NCBI GenBank assembly: GCA_016933045.1
Contig: JAFGBR010000004.1
Coordinates: 1 to 64,000, forward strand
Source: Marinilabiliaceae bacterium
GTDB taxonomy: Bacteria; Bacteroidota; Bacteroidia; Bacteroidales; Marinilabiliaceae
DNA length: 64,000 bases
Direction: 5' to 3'
Shown here: positions 45,483 to 55,322 of the stretch, piece after piece
Layout: each line of letters opens with the position of its first letter
How positions within the stretch are numbered: position 1 is the first letter of the stretch
The notes under the pieces: model-generated
Seen by the model: the letters and a program-made list of their open reading frames with translations, nothing else
Told to the model about the DNA's origin: nothing
Database searches by the model: none
Translations under genes and position numbers: made by a program

Positions 45483-47255
45483 ATGAATAAATTCATTAAA
45501 AAAATTCAGTCACTATCATTAATAATATTAACCGCTTTAGGTTTAATAATAAATGCATGTACCGATGAAGAAGAAACCATCACTCCCGAAGTAAAACTTT
45601 CAAAAACCGAGTTTTCATTTCCAAACAGTGGCGGTTCTGATATACTATACATACAAACTAATATACCACTCGAAGTTACCAGCGATGACGAGTCGTGGTG
45701 CACTTTAACCAAAGAAAATAACACATCGACCAAAATAATACAATATACAATTACTACAACATCAAACGACATTGCAGAACCACGCCAAACAAACATTAAT
45801 ATCTCCGGCCTCGACTTTTCAACCGTTGTTTTAATAAAACAATCATCTGCATACTACATAAACATAACCAATACTGAAAAAAAATACGATAGCAACAGCA
45901 ATGGAGGTGAATTTACTGTAAAGGTTGAAACAAATGGCGATTTTAGTATTAATTCAAATGAAGTTTGGGTATCGCAAACTGAAAAAACAGACTCAACAGT
46001 CAAATTTTCTGTTGCCACTAATTTAGGAGCCTCCAGAACTGCAACATTAACATTTACTTGCGGAGATGAATCTGACGAATTTATTGTAAACCAATTAGCC
46101 GGCTCTAATGTTATTGGCGGCAACACAGCCATGGAAATTGCCCATAGCTTGGGGTTAGGCTGGAATTTAGGAAATCAGCTGGATGCAATCAATAATGATA
46201 TTGCAAACGAAACAGCATGGGGAAACCCTGCTACTACACAAGATGCATTTTACCGTATAGCAGCATCCGGAATAAGATCGGTGCGCATACCTGTAACTTG
46301 GCTTGGCCATATCGGAGACGCCCCAAACTTCACCATTGATGCAGCCTGGTTAAACCGTGTGGCTGAAGTAGTCGGTTATGCCGAAACAGCTGGGCTAAAC
46401 GCCATAGTTAACTTCCACCACGATGGTGCTAACAGTGCATATTGGCTCGACATAAAAAATGCTGCCCTGTCAGATTCAGTTAATGATAAAATTAAAGCTC
46501 AACTTACCGCCATGTGGACTCAAATTGCTAATAAGTTTATTAACAAAGGTAAATTCCTGATTTTCGAGTCGATGAACGAAATTCACGATGGCAAATGGGG
46601 CTATGGAGCTAACTTAACAGATGGAGGCAAACAATATGCTGTACTTAACGAATGGAACCAGATATTTGTTAATGCCGTTCGTGCAACAGGCGGAGAAAAC
46701 AACGATCGATATCTTGGCGTACCGGGTTATGTCACCAACCCCGATTTAACAATCAATCACTTTATTCTACCCACCGATGTTGTTTCAAACCGGTTAATGG
46801 TTTCGGTTCATTATTACGATCCTTTCGATTACACTCTTGAAAATATTTTTACTGAGTGGGGACATACAGCTGCAAACGATAAAAAAGACAGTAATGGAGA
46901 TGAATCATATATGACCGAAATATTTGGTAAATTAAAAACCAAATTTGTCGACAATGGAATACCTGTTTACCTGGGTGAAATTGGCTCTGTGCATAGAAGC
47001 ACCGAACGAGCCGAGATGTTTAGAAAATACTACCTCGAGTATCTTTGTAAAGCAGCGAAAACTTACGGTCTGGCACCTTTCTATTGGGACAATGGAAGCA
47101 CTGGAGTGGGCAAAGAATGTTTAGGCCTTCTAAACCACTCAACAGGTATCTACATTAATAATGGCAAAGATATTATTGACATAATGGCCAATGCCATTGA
47201 CAACAACGACCCCTCTTACACTCTAAACACGGTTTACAACGGTGCTCCTCAATAG
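45483..47255 (+). CDS. BACON-GH5 endo-beta-1,4-glucanase lipoprotein
   Basis: This 590-residue lipoprotein has lipobox IINAC followed by TDEEE, an acidic run typical of surface-exposed Bacteroidota lipoproteins. Two BACON-type Ig domains follow (about 35-120 and 125-205). A GH5 domain of the GH5_4-like type comes last, beginning LGLGWNLGNQLDA. The acid/base is Glu366 in FESMNEIHDG and the nucleophile Glu499 in YLGEIGSV; VNFHHDGAN and VSVHYYDPFDYT are also typical. It should cut beta-1,4-glucan backbones (cellulose, mixed-linkage glucan or xyloglucan) at the cell surface and feed SusC/D pair A. It lies between two terminators, so it is transcribed alone. Confidence 0.92.
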   Translation: MNKFIKKIQSLSLIILTALGLIINACTDEEETITPEVKLSKTEFSFPNSGGSDILYIQTNIPLEVTSDDESWCTLTKENNTSTKIIQYTITTTSNDIAEPRQTNINISGLDFSTVVLIKQSSAYYINITNTEKKYDSNSNGGEFTVKVETNGDFSINSNEVWVSQTEKTDSTVKFSVATNLGASRTATLTFTCGDESDEFIVNQLAGSNVIGGNTAMEIAHSLGLGWNLGNQLDAINNDIANETAWGNPATTQDAFYRIAASGIRSVRIPVTWLGHIGDAPNFTIDAAWLNRVAEVVGYAETAGLNAIVNFHHDGANSAYWLDIKNAALSDSVNDKIKAQLTAMWTQIANKFINKGKFLIFESMNEIHDGKWGYGANLTDGGKQYAVLNEWNQIFVNAVRATGGENNDRYLGVPGYVTNPDLTINHFILPTDVVSNRLMVSVHYYDPFDYTLENIFTEWGHTAANDKKDSNGDESYMTEIFGKLKTKFVDNGIPVYLGEIGSVHRSTERAEMFRKYYLEYLCKAAKTYGLAPFYWDNGSTGVGKECLGLLNHSTGIYINNGKDIIDIMANAIDNNDPSYTLNTVYNGAPQ

Positions 47256-47281
47256 TTATTTATTAAAAACACCTAATATTT

Positions 47282-47324
47282 CCCGATTTCAGCAAAACAC
47301 AAACTGAAATCGGGTTTCTTTTTT
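47282..47324 (+). terminator. Terminator of the GH5 gene
   Basis: CCCGATTTCAG (47282-47292) and CTGAAATCGGG (47304-47314) form a perfect 11-bp stem followed by TTTCTTTTTT. Confidence 0.92.
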
Positions 47325-47407
47325 ACACCAAAATAACAGTATTTTAAACTTTTATACCATTAGGTTTTATTGTGCCAAAAAGTGCAAACAAATTGCCAGA
47401 TTCTGCA

Positions 47408-47484
47408 TTGTACGATTTTTTTTCATGCGTTAATTTTCGTTAATTTATATGAAAAAATATAATGCGAAATTATTCACACGTGTG
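47408..47484 (+). promoter_or_regulatory. Promoter and palindromes upstream of the six-hairpin gene
   Basis: TTG (47408-47410) and TAATTTTC (47431-47438) are 20 bp apart, one base from the -7 consensus. A tandem 10-mer, CGTTAATTTT then CGTTAATTTA, covers about 47429-47448. The perfect palindrome CACACGTGTG is at 47475-47484, downstream of the promoter and 24 bp before the start codon, a repressor-like position. Confidence 0.45.
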
Positions 47485-47508
47485 CATTAAGCATAAACAA
47501 CTGTATAT

Positions 47509-49662
47509 ATGGCATCTGGAAAAACAATAAAACGAATAAAAAACCTAATATTATTAATAATTACAGCTTTACTATTTATTAAATGCAATAACACTAACCG
47601 TATCAACAGATATGAATTGGTTAACAGGCATAACGTTCACGTAACAACATTTGACACTTTATCATCATTATCTGTTGGCAACGGACAGTTTGCATTTACA
47701 GTCGACCCAACCGGATTACAATCATTTCCATCGTTATACAAAAAAGGAATACCTTTGGGCACAATGTCACAATGGGGCTGGCATAGTTTTCCTAATGCAA
47801 ACAACTACCAATTCGAAGAAACACTTGTTCCGTATAACTTCCGAAACAAAGAAGAATTGTATTCGGTGCAATTCAACGAACCTGGACGTCAAAAAGATGC
47901 TGCCAATTACTTTAGGGTAAATCCACATCGCCTCCATTTGGGATATGTGGGTTTTGAGTTTAAGAGGGATGATAATAGAATAATTGATCATAATGAAATA
48001 AAAGATATCAATCAAACTCTCGACTTATGGAATGGCATTATTAAAAGCAATTACACCATTTATGGCGACAGCGTTCATGTACTAACAATATGCCACCCCA
48101 AAAGAGATATTGTATCAACTATTGTAACAAGCAACCTGATACCTAAAAATAAAGTTGCAATAACGATATCACTTCCCTACCCAACCGGTGCACACAGCGA
48201 TGATGCATCTGACTGGTCAATTAACAATTCACATTATTCAACTATTACAAACCAAACCAATAACAGTGCAACCATTAAACACGTTGTTGACTCCACAACA
48301 ACATATATATGTTTAAACTGGAATGGCAATGCGCGTTTAGAACAACAATCTTCAACCAAATACTCAATAATCCCTGCCTCCAATAATTTTGAGTTTACAG
48401 CCGAATTTCTTGAAAATAACACACAAAACAAAAAACTAAACTTTAATGTGTGTAAAAACGAATCGAAAAAATACTGGAATTCATACTGGTCAAACGGCGC
48501 TGTTGTTGACTTTTCGAAATGCACCAACAAACAAGCTTTTGAACTGGAACGAAGAGTGGTTCTATCGCAATACTTAACTGCGATACAATGCAGTGGCGAC
48601 ATACCTCCTGCCGAAACCGGACTTACATATAACAGTTGGTTTGGAAAATTTCACCTCGAAATGCACTGGTGGCACTCTGCTCATTTTGCACTATGGAACA
48701 GATCTGAACAACTAACGCGTAGCTTCGACTGGTACAAAAACGTTGCTTTTAATAATGCAAAAGCTATTGCCCTACGACAAAACTTCGATGGAATACGATG
48801 GATGAAAATGACCGACCCCTCAGCAAACGAAGCTCCATCGAAAACAGGTTCTATGCTTATTTGGCAACAACCACATTTTATTTACATGGCCGAACTGGCA
48901 TATCGTAGCAATCCTAACGATTCTCTGCTTAACACTTATAAAAATCTGGTTTTCGAATCGGCAAAGTTTATGGCTTCGTTTGTAACCTACGATAGCATTA
49001 ACGCCCGATATATTATTAAAGGCGCAATTCCGGCGCAGGAAACATTAAAAGCAAGTACAACTATCAATCCCCCTTTTGAACTTTCGTACTGGCATTATGC
49101 CTTAAACGTTGCCCAGTTATGGAACGAACGATTAAACCTCGAACGCAATAAACAATGGGATCATATCATTAACAACCTCTCCCATCTGGCATCGAAAGAT
49201 GGGCTGTATTTAGCTGCCGAATCGGAACCCGAAACATACCAAAACATACGTTTAATATCAGATCACATGGCTGTACTTGGTGCTGTTGGCATTTTACCTA
49301 TATCGCCATTGGCAAATACCGACACAATGCAAAACACCCTCAATTGGGTTTGGGACAACTGGAACTGGGACAAAACATGGGGATGGGATTACCCTATGAC
49401 CGCTATGTGCGCTGCACGAATTGGCGATCGAGAAAAAGCCATTGGGATGTTACTGGACAATAAACGAACAAATACATATCTTGCAAATGGACATAATTAT
49501 CAGGATAAACGATTACGCGCTTATTTACCCGGTAATGGAGGATTATTAACCGCAATAGCATTAATGTGTGCCGGTTGGGATGGTTGCAACGAAAAAAATC
49601 CGGGTTTCCCTAACGATGGAACATGGAATGTACAATGGGAAGGTTTAAAACCAATGCCCTGA
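47509..49662 (+). CDS. Six-hairpin glycosidase-like lipoprotein
   Basis: This 717-residue lipoprotein (lipobox FIKC near residue 26, no acidic run after it, so probably periplasmic) resembles (alpha/alpha)6 glycosidases. It has an N-terminal beta-sandwich-like half (about 35-320, NRYELVNRHNVHVTTFDTL, SVGNGQFAFTVDPTG). A helical half follows with Trp/His-rich motifs (NSWFGKFHLEMHWWHSAHFALW near 380, PFELSYWHYALN near 520 and NWDKTWGWDYPM near 625). The pattern recalls the GH65/GH94/GH95 clan, but I cannot place it in a named family. The likely acid is in FHLEMHWWH or a nearby acidic residue. It is followed after 57 bp by a fasciclin lipoprotein gene and could belong to either neighbouring system. 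Confidence 0.65.
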   Translation: MASGKTIKRIKNLILLIITALLFIKCNNTNRINRYELVNRHNVHVTTFDTLSSLSVGNGQFAFTVDPTGLQSFPSLYKKGIPLGTMSQWGWHSFPNANNYQFEETLVPYNFRNKEELYSVQFNEPGRQKDAANYFRVNPHRLHLGYVGFEFKRDDNRIIDHNEIKDINQTLDLWNGIIKSNYTIYGDSVHVLTICHPKRDIVSTIVTSNLIPKNKVAITISLPYPTGAHSDDASDWSINNSHYSTITNQTNNSATIKHVVDSTTTYICLNWNGNARLEQQSSTKYSIIPASNNFEFTAEFLENNTQNKKLNFNVCKNESKKYWNSYWSNGAVVDFSKCTNKQAFELERRVVLSQYLTAIQCSGDIPPAETGLTYNSWFGKFHLEMHWWHSAHFALWNRSEQLTRSFDWYKNVAFNNAKAIALRQNFDGIRWMKMTDPSANEAPSKTGSMLIWQQPHFIYMAELAYRSNPNDSLLNTYKNLVFESAKFMASFVTYDSINARYIIKGAIPAQETLKASTTINPPFELSYWHYALNVAQLWNERLNLERNKQWDHIINNLSHLASKDGLYLAAESEPETYQNIRLISDHMAVLGAVGILPISPLANTDTMQNTLNWVWDNWNWDKTWGWDYPMTAMCAARIGDREKAIGMLLDNKRTNTYLANGHNYQDKRLRAYLPGNGGLLTAIALMCAGWDGCNEKNPGFPNDGTWNVQWEGLKPMP

Positions 49663-49718
49663 TTTATTAAAAACAAAAATAATTACTCAAATTACAAATA
49701 AACACTAATTCAAAATCT

Positions 49719-51938
49719 ATGCGAAGTAGAATGAAATTAAAAACATGGACGTTGTTTCTTGCTCTTCTTTCTGTAATCCTGTTTGGATGCAAAAACGAAA
49801 TGGAGGAGTATTACAAACGCCCCGACACCCTTAAAGGAAGTACTTGGGATGTTTTAGAAACAAGAGGGAACTACACCATCTTTTTAGAAGCAATTAAAAT
49901 AGCCGGGTTTGAAACTTTGGTTAAAGGCAGAGGGCTTGTTACTATTATGGCTCCAAACGATGAATCATTCAAGAAATATCTTAATGAAAATGAATACTCA
50001 TCGTTAGCCCAAATACCAATAGATGAACTTACAAGATTAATCGGATTCCATTTAGTTGATAACGCATATACCAACGATCTTTTCTCAAATTTTCAACCTA
50101 CCGGTAGGAAAAATCCAAATCCTGCCGAAGCCGGAATGTATTTCAAACACAAAACACTAGCCAAAGATTCTATTACAAAAGCTTTTGTTAAAATAAGACC
50201 TATTGACACTGTAAAAACTGAAATATCGATATATCATAAAAATTTATTTTTACCCGTATTATCCGGTTATATTTTCGATACTAAAAAAATTGATGCTACT
50301 TTCAATTACGAATACTTATTCTCGAATAGTAAATGGACTGGCGGAACTGAACTTTTTAATATCTCAGAAGCCTCCGTCACAGAATACGAAATACCTGCCG
50401 ACAATGGTTTTGTATACTTAATTGACCGTGTACTTAATCCATTATTAACAATAAACGAAAGCTTAAAAAAAGAAGGTGAATACTCTAAGTTCTTATCACT
50501 TTACGATCGCTTTTCGTACTATGAAGAAGATGTTGATGCAACTGCTAACTATGGAAATGGCGAGATCTTATACAATCATTTTCACTCCGAACTACCAAAT
50601 ATTGCTGCCGAATGGCCTTACAATGGAGAGCTAGGACCACCCGATTGGGCTTATTGGCCAGCACTTTCCGGCGATGGATTCAGTGTTTTTGCCCCAAACA
50701 ACGCAGCTCTAAATAATTTCTTTAACGAATATTGGGCTCCTTATTACAACTCGTTAGATGATGTTAATTTACTTCCGGTTGCTTTTCTTATGTACAATCA
50801 CGTGTATGGAGGAAGCATTGCATTTCCTGAAGAAATTAAAAATAATAAAATTATCACTTTTTTTGGGACGCCAGTTTCTTTCGATTTAGACAATGATGTA
50901 ACCAAACGTCAGATGTGTACTAACGGAATATATTATGCACTTAACTCAGTTCAGACACCTCCAATGTTTAATAGCGTTACCGGGCCGGCATTTCGCGATC
51001 CCAAATACCGAATGTTCATGTTTATGCTTTATAAAACAGGCTTGTATTTAACACTATCGAGTAGTGCAATCAATTATACTATTTTCATGCCTTCAGACTC
51101 TGTCATTAAAAAATCAAATTATTACGATGCCGGAATAGAATATGTTGACTTGGAACCAAATGTATTTGGCGATGAATCAGTTTCTCTTATTGATGGTGTA
51201 AGTACCCCTATGGGGATTTCTCAAATGTCTAATTACATTAACAGCCACGTTGCAACCGACATTATTACCGAAATTGATGGCATTAAAGTATACAAAACAA
51301 GAAATAACTTCAGCTACCTATACATTAATGGATCAACCATTGCATCAAATAAAATGTTCAACGAAAATGCAGGATATTCAAACATGAGCCTTATTGACAT
51401 TCCATGGACAAATGGTTTCTGTTACGACATTGACACTGCCGTGCTTGCAAACAATATTGACTTTAAATACATTTTAAAATCAGCCGACGAATTGGAATAC
51501 TTAAATGAGTATAAAGAATTTTCAGCTAAACTAACAAACGCTGGGTTGCTTGATATTAATTTACCACTCGATTTTATGTATACCAACTCGATGATTTTCA
51601 TACCTTCGAACGAAGTAATCTCAAATGGTGTTTTACCTACTGATCAAGATTCTCTTGCTGAGTATTTAAAATATTTCTTCATCCCAATGAACAACAATGA
51701 TCTATCAGATTATGCTTTTCCGGGTGCCGGAATCGAAGGTAATTTTAAAACATATAAAGGTTACGACATTACAAAACCAGATAGCCTATCAAATCCTTCT
51801 GTTTTAACCATTATTGACAACACAACTCATCTTAGCTTAAAAACACCTGGCGGGCAAACTGCTATTGTTACAACCAAATTACCTAAAATATTTGGTGATT
51901 GTGCTGTTTATTTGATTGATGCTTTAATTGAACCTTAA
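49719..51938 (+). CDS. Fasciclin-domain lipoprotein (four FAS1-like repeats)
   Basis: This 739-residue lipoprotein has lipobox LFGC and an acidic, tyrosine-rich start (KNEMEEYYKRP). It carries probably four FAS1-like repeats of about 150-180 residues. The first shows YTIFLEAIKIAGFETL, LVTIMAPNDESFKKYL, LIGFHLVDN and the closing NGFVYLIDRVL. The second contains GFSVFAPNNAALNNFF and MYNHVYGG, the third YTIFMPSDSVI, the fourth MIFIPSNEVI and CAVYLIDALIEP. FAS1 domains mediate adhesion or protein/glycan contact. It sits between the six-hairpin enzyme and SusC B. Its role is unknown; a surface-bound binding protein for SusC/D pair B is the simplest idea. Confidence 0.85.
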   Translation: MRSRMKLKTWTLFLALLSVILFGCKNEMEEYYKRPDTLKGSTWDVLETRGNYTIFLEAIKIAGFETLVKGRGLVTIMAPNDESFKKYLNENEYSSLAQIPIDELTRLIGFHLVDNAYTNDLFSNFQPTGRKNPNPAEAGMYFKHKTLAKDSITKAFVKIRPIDTVKTEISIYHKNLFLPVLSGYIFDTKKIDATFNYEYLFSNSKWTGGTELFNISEASVTEYEIPADNGFVYLIDRVLNPLLTINESLKKEGEYSKFLSLYDRFSYYEEDVDATANYGNGEILYNHFHSELPNIAAEWPYNGELGPPDWAYWPALSGDGFSVFAPNNAALNNFFNEYWAPYYNSLDDVNLLPVAFLMYNHVYGGSIAFPEEIKNNKIITFFGTPVSFDLDNDVTKRQMCTNGIYYALNSVQTPPMFNSVTGPAFRDPKYRMFMFMLYKTGLYLTLSSSAINYTIFMPSDSVIKKSNYYDAGIEYVDLEPNVFGDESVSLIDGVSTPMGISQMSNYINSHVATDIITEIDGIKVYKTRNNFSYLYINGSTIASNKMFNENAGYSNMSLIDIPWTNGFCYDIDTAVLANNIDFKYILKSADELEYLNEYKEFSAKLTNAGLLDINLPLDFMYTNSMIFIPSNEVISNGVLPTDQDSLAEYLKYFFIPMNNNDLSDYAFPGAGIEGNFKTYKGYDITKPDSLSNPSVLTIIDNTTHLSLKTPGGQTAIVTTKLPKIFGDCAVYLIDALIEP

Positions 51939-52043
51939 AACGTTTTATATAAAAAAATTACGATTTTAATTTACAATCAACAAACACCATTTTATAAAAG
52001 AATAAAATGATAATTAACAAAAGAAAACAAAACATTTTTCGAA

Positions 52044-55000
52044 ATGAATATAAAATATAAAATAACAGTTGTTCTTCTTCTGGCTGTTTCCTTCATGCAA
52101 GCACAAACCAGAGTGCTTACTGGAAAAGTTAAAGACACAACAGGTGAGCCACTAACCGGATGTAACATCCATATTGAAAACGAACTACACCGTGCTCTTT
52201 CCGGAACCATTGCTGATTTCGATGGTAACTTTAGGCTTTCAATTCCTGATGGTGAAAAACTGTCAATTGTCTTTTCATTTATAGGATACAAAACTAAACA
52301 AATTGCCTACACTGGTCAGAATAGTACAAACATTACTCTTGAAGCAGAAGATGTAACGCTCGATGATGTAATGGTTGTTTCTGAAAGAGTAGAACGAAAC
52401 TCACTAGGGCTAAGTGCTAAAGAGGTTGTAACATCAACCCAGATGTTTAGTATGGAAGCACTAGAATCAACACCATCTACCTCTATCGAAGATGCCCTGC
52501 AAGGACGCTTAGCAAACGTTGATATTGTAGGAGGTGGCGACCCCGGTTCGAGAAGTTCTATACGCATTAGAGGTACTTCATCGTTAAACGCATCATCTGA
52601 ACCTTTAATTGTTATTGATGGAGTACCATATCCAACAACAATCGATGATGATTTTAACTTCTCAACAGCTAATGATGATGATTTAGGGGCTCTGGTAAAT
52701 ATATCGCCAGCCGACATCGAGTCCATAGAAGTTTTAAAAGATGCTGCGGCAACTGCCATTTGGGGATCTAAAGGTGCCAATGGGGTTCTGATTTTTAAAA
52801 CCAAGAAAGGAAAAAAAGGAAAAACTCGCTTCTCGTTCAACTCAAAATTCGATATTAAAAAAGAGCCAAACACCATTCCTATGCTTAATTCTGATCAATT
52901 TGTTACTTTAATGAAAGATGAAGTATGGAATGCTTTTTTAGATGACGGATGGTCAAACTACACTATTACCGAAATCTTGAACAAAAAAGAGATACAACAA
53001 GATCCTAAATGGATTTATTACGATGAGTATAACCAAGAAACAGATTGGCTAAACGAAGTAACCCAAACCGGTTTTACATCCGACAACAGTTTTTCGATGA
53101 GTGGAGGTGGTGATAAAGCAACTTATCGCATATCTCTTGGCTATTTAAGCGAAACTGGTACCACTATTGGAACAGGCATGGATCGATTCAATACTTTAGT
53201 GGGATTAGAATATCGCTTTTCGGACAAATTCAAGTTAACAGCTGATTTTTCATACTCACAAGCCGATATTGAAAGTAATTGGAGCAGAGATAAGGTTAGT
53301 AACCCCAGGGCTGAAGCCTTGAAAAAAATGCCTAATATGAGCCCGTATTACATTGATGACGCAACAGGTGAAAGAACAAGCGAATACTTCACCCCTTATA
53401 AAAACTTACAAGGAACCTGGAATCCTGCAGAGAAAGAAAATCCTGGAGAGAAAGAATATATGTACAACCCCGTTGCTATGGTAAATGAATCGTTTAACAA
53501 TTCAACAAAGCGAAACGGCAGGGTAAACTTTGGAGCCATATATAGTATTTTACCGGGGCTAGAGTACAGAAGTATTCTAGGTTTTGACATGCGTACATCT
53601 AAAAACAAAAAACTTCTCCCTAATATTGTTACCGGGGTTAGCATGATTGATAAAGATAGTAACCTAAGTAGTGACTTACTATCTGATGCGATGTACATTC
53701 AAACAGAAAACAGATTAATATACCGAAAAACATTTGCTGAGCGCCACAAGTTAATACTTACCGGCATTTTCCAAACTTACGAAGGCAGAACCGCCGGTTA
53801 TGCCAGTAATACCAGTGGCACCTCATCAACTCATTTATCTGACCCTACTGCCGGTGGTAAAATTCCTGATGGTACTATGGGATCGGGAAATGCCATTACC
53901 CGAAGTTTAGGCTTTATTTCGAACGCTCACTACACATTTAATGACAAATACACTATTTCGGCCGGTTTCCGTAGAGAAGCTAACTCAAGCATGGGAGCTG
54001 CAAACCGATGGGGATCATTCCCAACTGTTGGTGCTGCCTGGCACTTTGGCGATGAAAACTTTCTTAAAGCTGTATCATGGATAAATAGTGGTAAACTACG
54101 ACTTAGTTGGGGGCAAAGTGGAAATGCACCAGGTGGTTCATCTCCATATATTGGTACATTTAAAGGCTCTGACAAACGATACATAACCATGTCATCGGTA
54201 GAAGCAATAAAGCCTCAATTAGACAATCTAAAATGGGAAACTGTAACTCAAACTAACGTTGGTGTTGATTTAGAGCTACTTCAAAACCGCTTGCGTATTA
54301 CCGGTGAAGTATATTACAAATTAACTACCGATCTGTTACAAAAAGAAGTTGCAATACCATCAACCGTAGGATACAAAAATAATGAAGTAGCATGGTATAA
54401 TTCAGGTTCCATGTCTAACAGAGGTTTCGAAGTAATTGTAGGATATGACATTATTAAGAAAAAAGACTGGAGCTTTACAACCGACATCAATATTTCGAAA
54501 AACATTAACAAGGTAATTGAATTACCCGACAACATGAATTTCACCAGCTTTGAGTTGAAAAATGGAGAATATGCACATAAAATAATTGAAGGAAACCCAT
54601 TGGGTTCATTTTATGGATTCCGCTGCCTGGGTGTTTATCAAAACATTGACGAGACCTACGCCCGTGATTTAGATGGGGATATTATTTACAACATGGCCGG
54701 TGAACCGGTTATAATGCAAAACGGAACCTATCAGGCATACCCGGGTGATGCAAAGTATGAAGATATTAATGGCGATGGCGTTATCGACATATACGATATC
54801 GTGTATATTGGAAATGCAATGCCATTGTTAACCGGTGGTGTTGGCTTTACATTAAAATACAAAAACATATCGCTTTCATCATTCTTTCATGGACGCTATG
54901 GATTTAAAATTGTAAACGCTACACGCATGAGTAACGAAAGCATGATTGGAACCGGTAATCAATCAACCTCCACTCTTAAACGATGGAGACGGGAAGGTGA

Positions 55001-55319
55001 TAACACTATAATTCCCAGGGCTTTATATGGAAGAGGAAACAATTATTTAGGATCTGATAGATTTGTTGAAGATGGATCATTCATCAGGTTAAAAACACTT
55101 TCGCTCAAATACTCATTACCTAAAAAAATAATCAAAGAATGGGGCATTGACAGGCTTGATTTATGGGTAACTGGTTACGATTTATTTACATGGACCAAAT
55201 ATACAGGACAAGATCCTGAGGTATCATTATCTTCAAGTAGCCCATACATGTTAAGTGTTGATAAATCGAATACCCCTAAAGCAAAACGTTACGCTATTGG
55301 TTTAACTATGAACTTTTAA
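52044..55319 (+). CDS. SusC/RagA-family TonB-linked outer-membrane transporter (B)
   Basis: This 1,091-residue protein has a signal peptide (about 1-20, MQAQ), a CarboxypepD_reg-like domain (VLTGKVKDTTGEPLTGCNI) and a TonB-box-like DDVMVVSE near 110. The plug follows (SIRIRGTSSLNASSEPLIVIDG, IESIEVLKDAAATAIWG), then a barrel ending AIGLTMNF. It carries the PGDAKYEDINGDGVIDIYD loop near the C-terminus. The TonB box differs from the VVVGYG consensus but keeps hydrophobic character. SusD B follows directly, with an ATG 3 bp after the stop. Cargo is unknown; fasciclin proteins flank the pair. Confidence 0.94.
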   Translation: MNIKYKITVVLLLAVSFMQAQTRVLTGKVKDTTGEPLTGCNIHIENELHRALSGTIADFDGNFRLSIPDGEKLSIVFSFIGYKTKQIAYTGQNSTNITLEAEDVTLDDVMVVSERVERNSLGLSAKEVVTSTQMFSMEALESTPSTSIEDALQGRLANVDIVGGGDPGSRSSIRIRGTSSLNASSEPLIVIDGVPYPTTIDDDFNFSTANDDDLGALVNISPADIESIEVLKDAAATAIWGSKGANGVLIFKTKKGKKGKTRFSFNSKFDIKKEPNTIPMLNSDQFVTLMKDEVWNAFLDDGWSNYTITEILNKKEIQQDPKWIYYDEYNQETDWLNEVTQTGFTSDNSFSMSGGGDKATYRISLGYLSETGTTIGTGMDRFNTLVGLEYRFSDKFKLTADFSYSQADIESNWSRDKVSNPRAEALKKMPNMSPYYIDDATGERTSEYFTPYKNLQGTWNPAEKENPGEKEYMYNPVAMVNESFNNSTKRNGRVNFGAIYSILPGLEYRSILGFDMRTSKNKKLLPNIVTGVSMIDKDSNLSSDLLSDAMYIQTENRLIYRKTFAERHKLILTGIFQTYEGRTAGYASNTSGTSSTHLSDPTAGGKIPDGTMGSGNAITRSLGFISNAHYTFNDKYTISAGFRREANSSMGAANRWGSFPTVGAAWHFGDENFLKAVSWINSGKLRLSWGQSGNAPGGSSPYIGTFKGSDKRYITMSSVEAIKPQLDNLKWETVTQTNVGVDLELLQNRLRITGEVYYKLTTDLLQKEVAIPSTVGYKNNEVAWYNSGSMSNRGFEVIVGYDIIKKKDWSFTTDINISKNINKVIELPDNMNFTSFELKNGEYAHKIIEGNPLGSFYGFRCLGVYQNIDETYARDLDGDIIYNMAGEPVIMQNGTYQAYPGDAKYEDINGDGVIDIYDIVYIGNAMPLLTGGVGFTLKYKNISLSSFFHGRYGFKIVNATRMSNESMIGTGNQSTSTLKRWRREGDNTIIPRALYGRGNNYLGSDRFVEDGSFIRLKTLSLKYSLPKKIIKEWGIDRLDLWVTGYDLFTWTKYTGQDPEVSLSSSSPYMLSVDKSNTPKAKRYAIGLTMNF

Positions 55320-55322
55320 TTG

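Noticed and set aside
52316-52876. 186-codon minus-strand frame inside SusC B
   Set aside because: It is antisense to the conserved plug domain and its translation shows no recognisable motif or signal.
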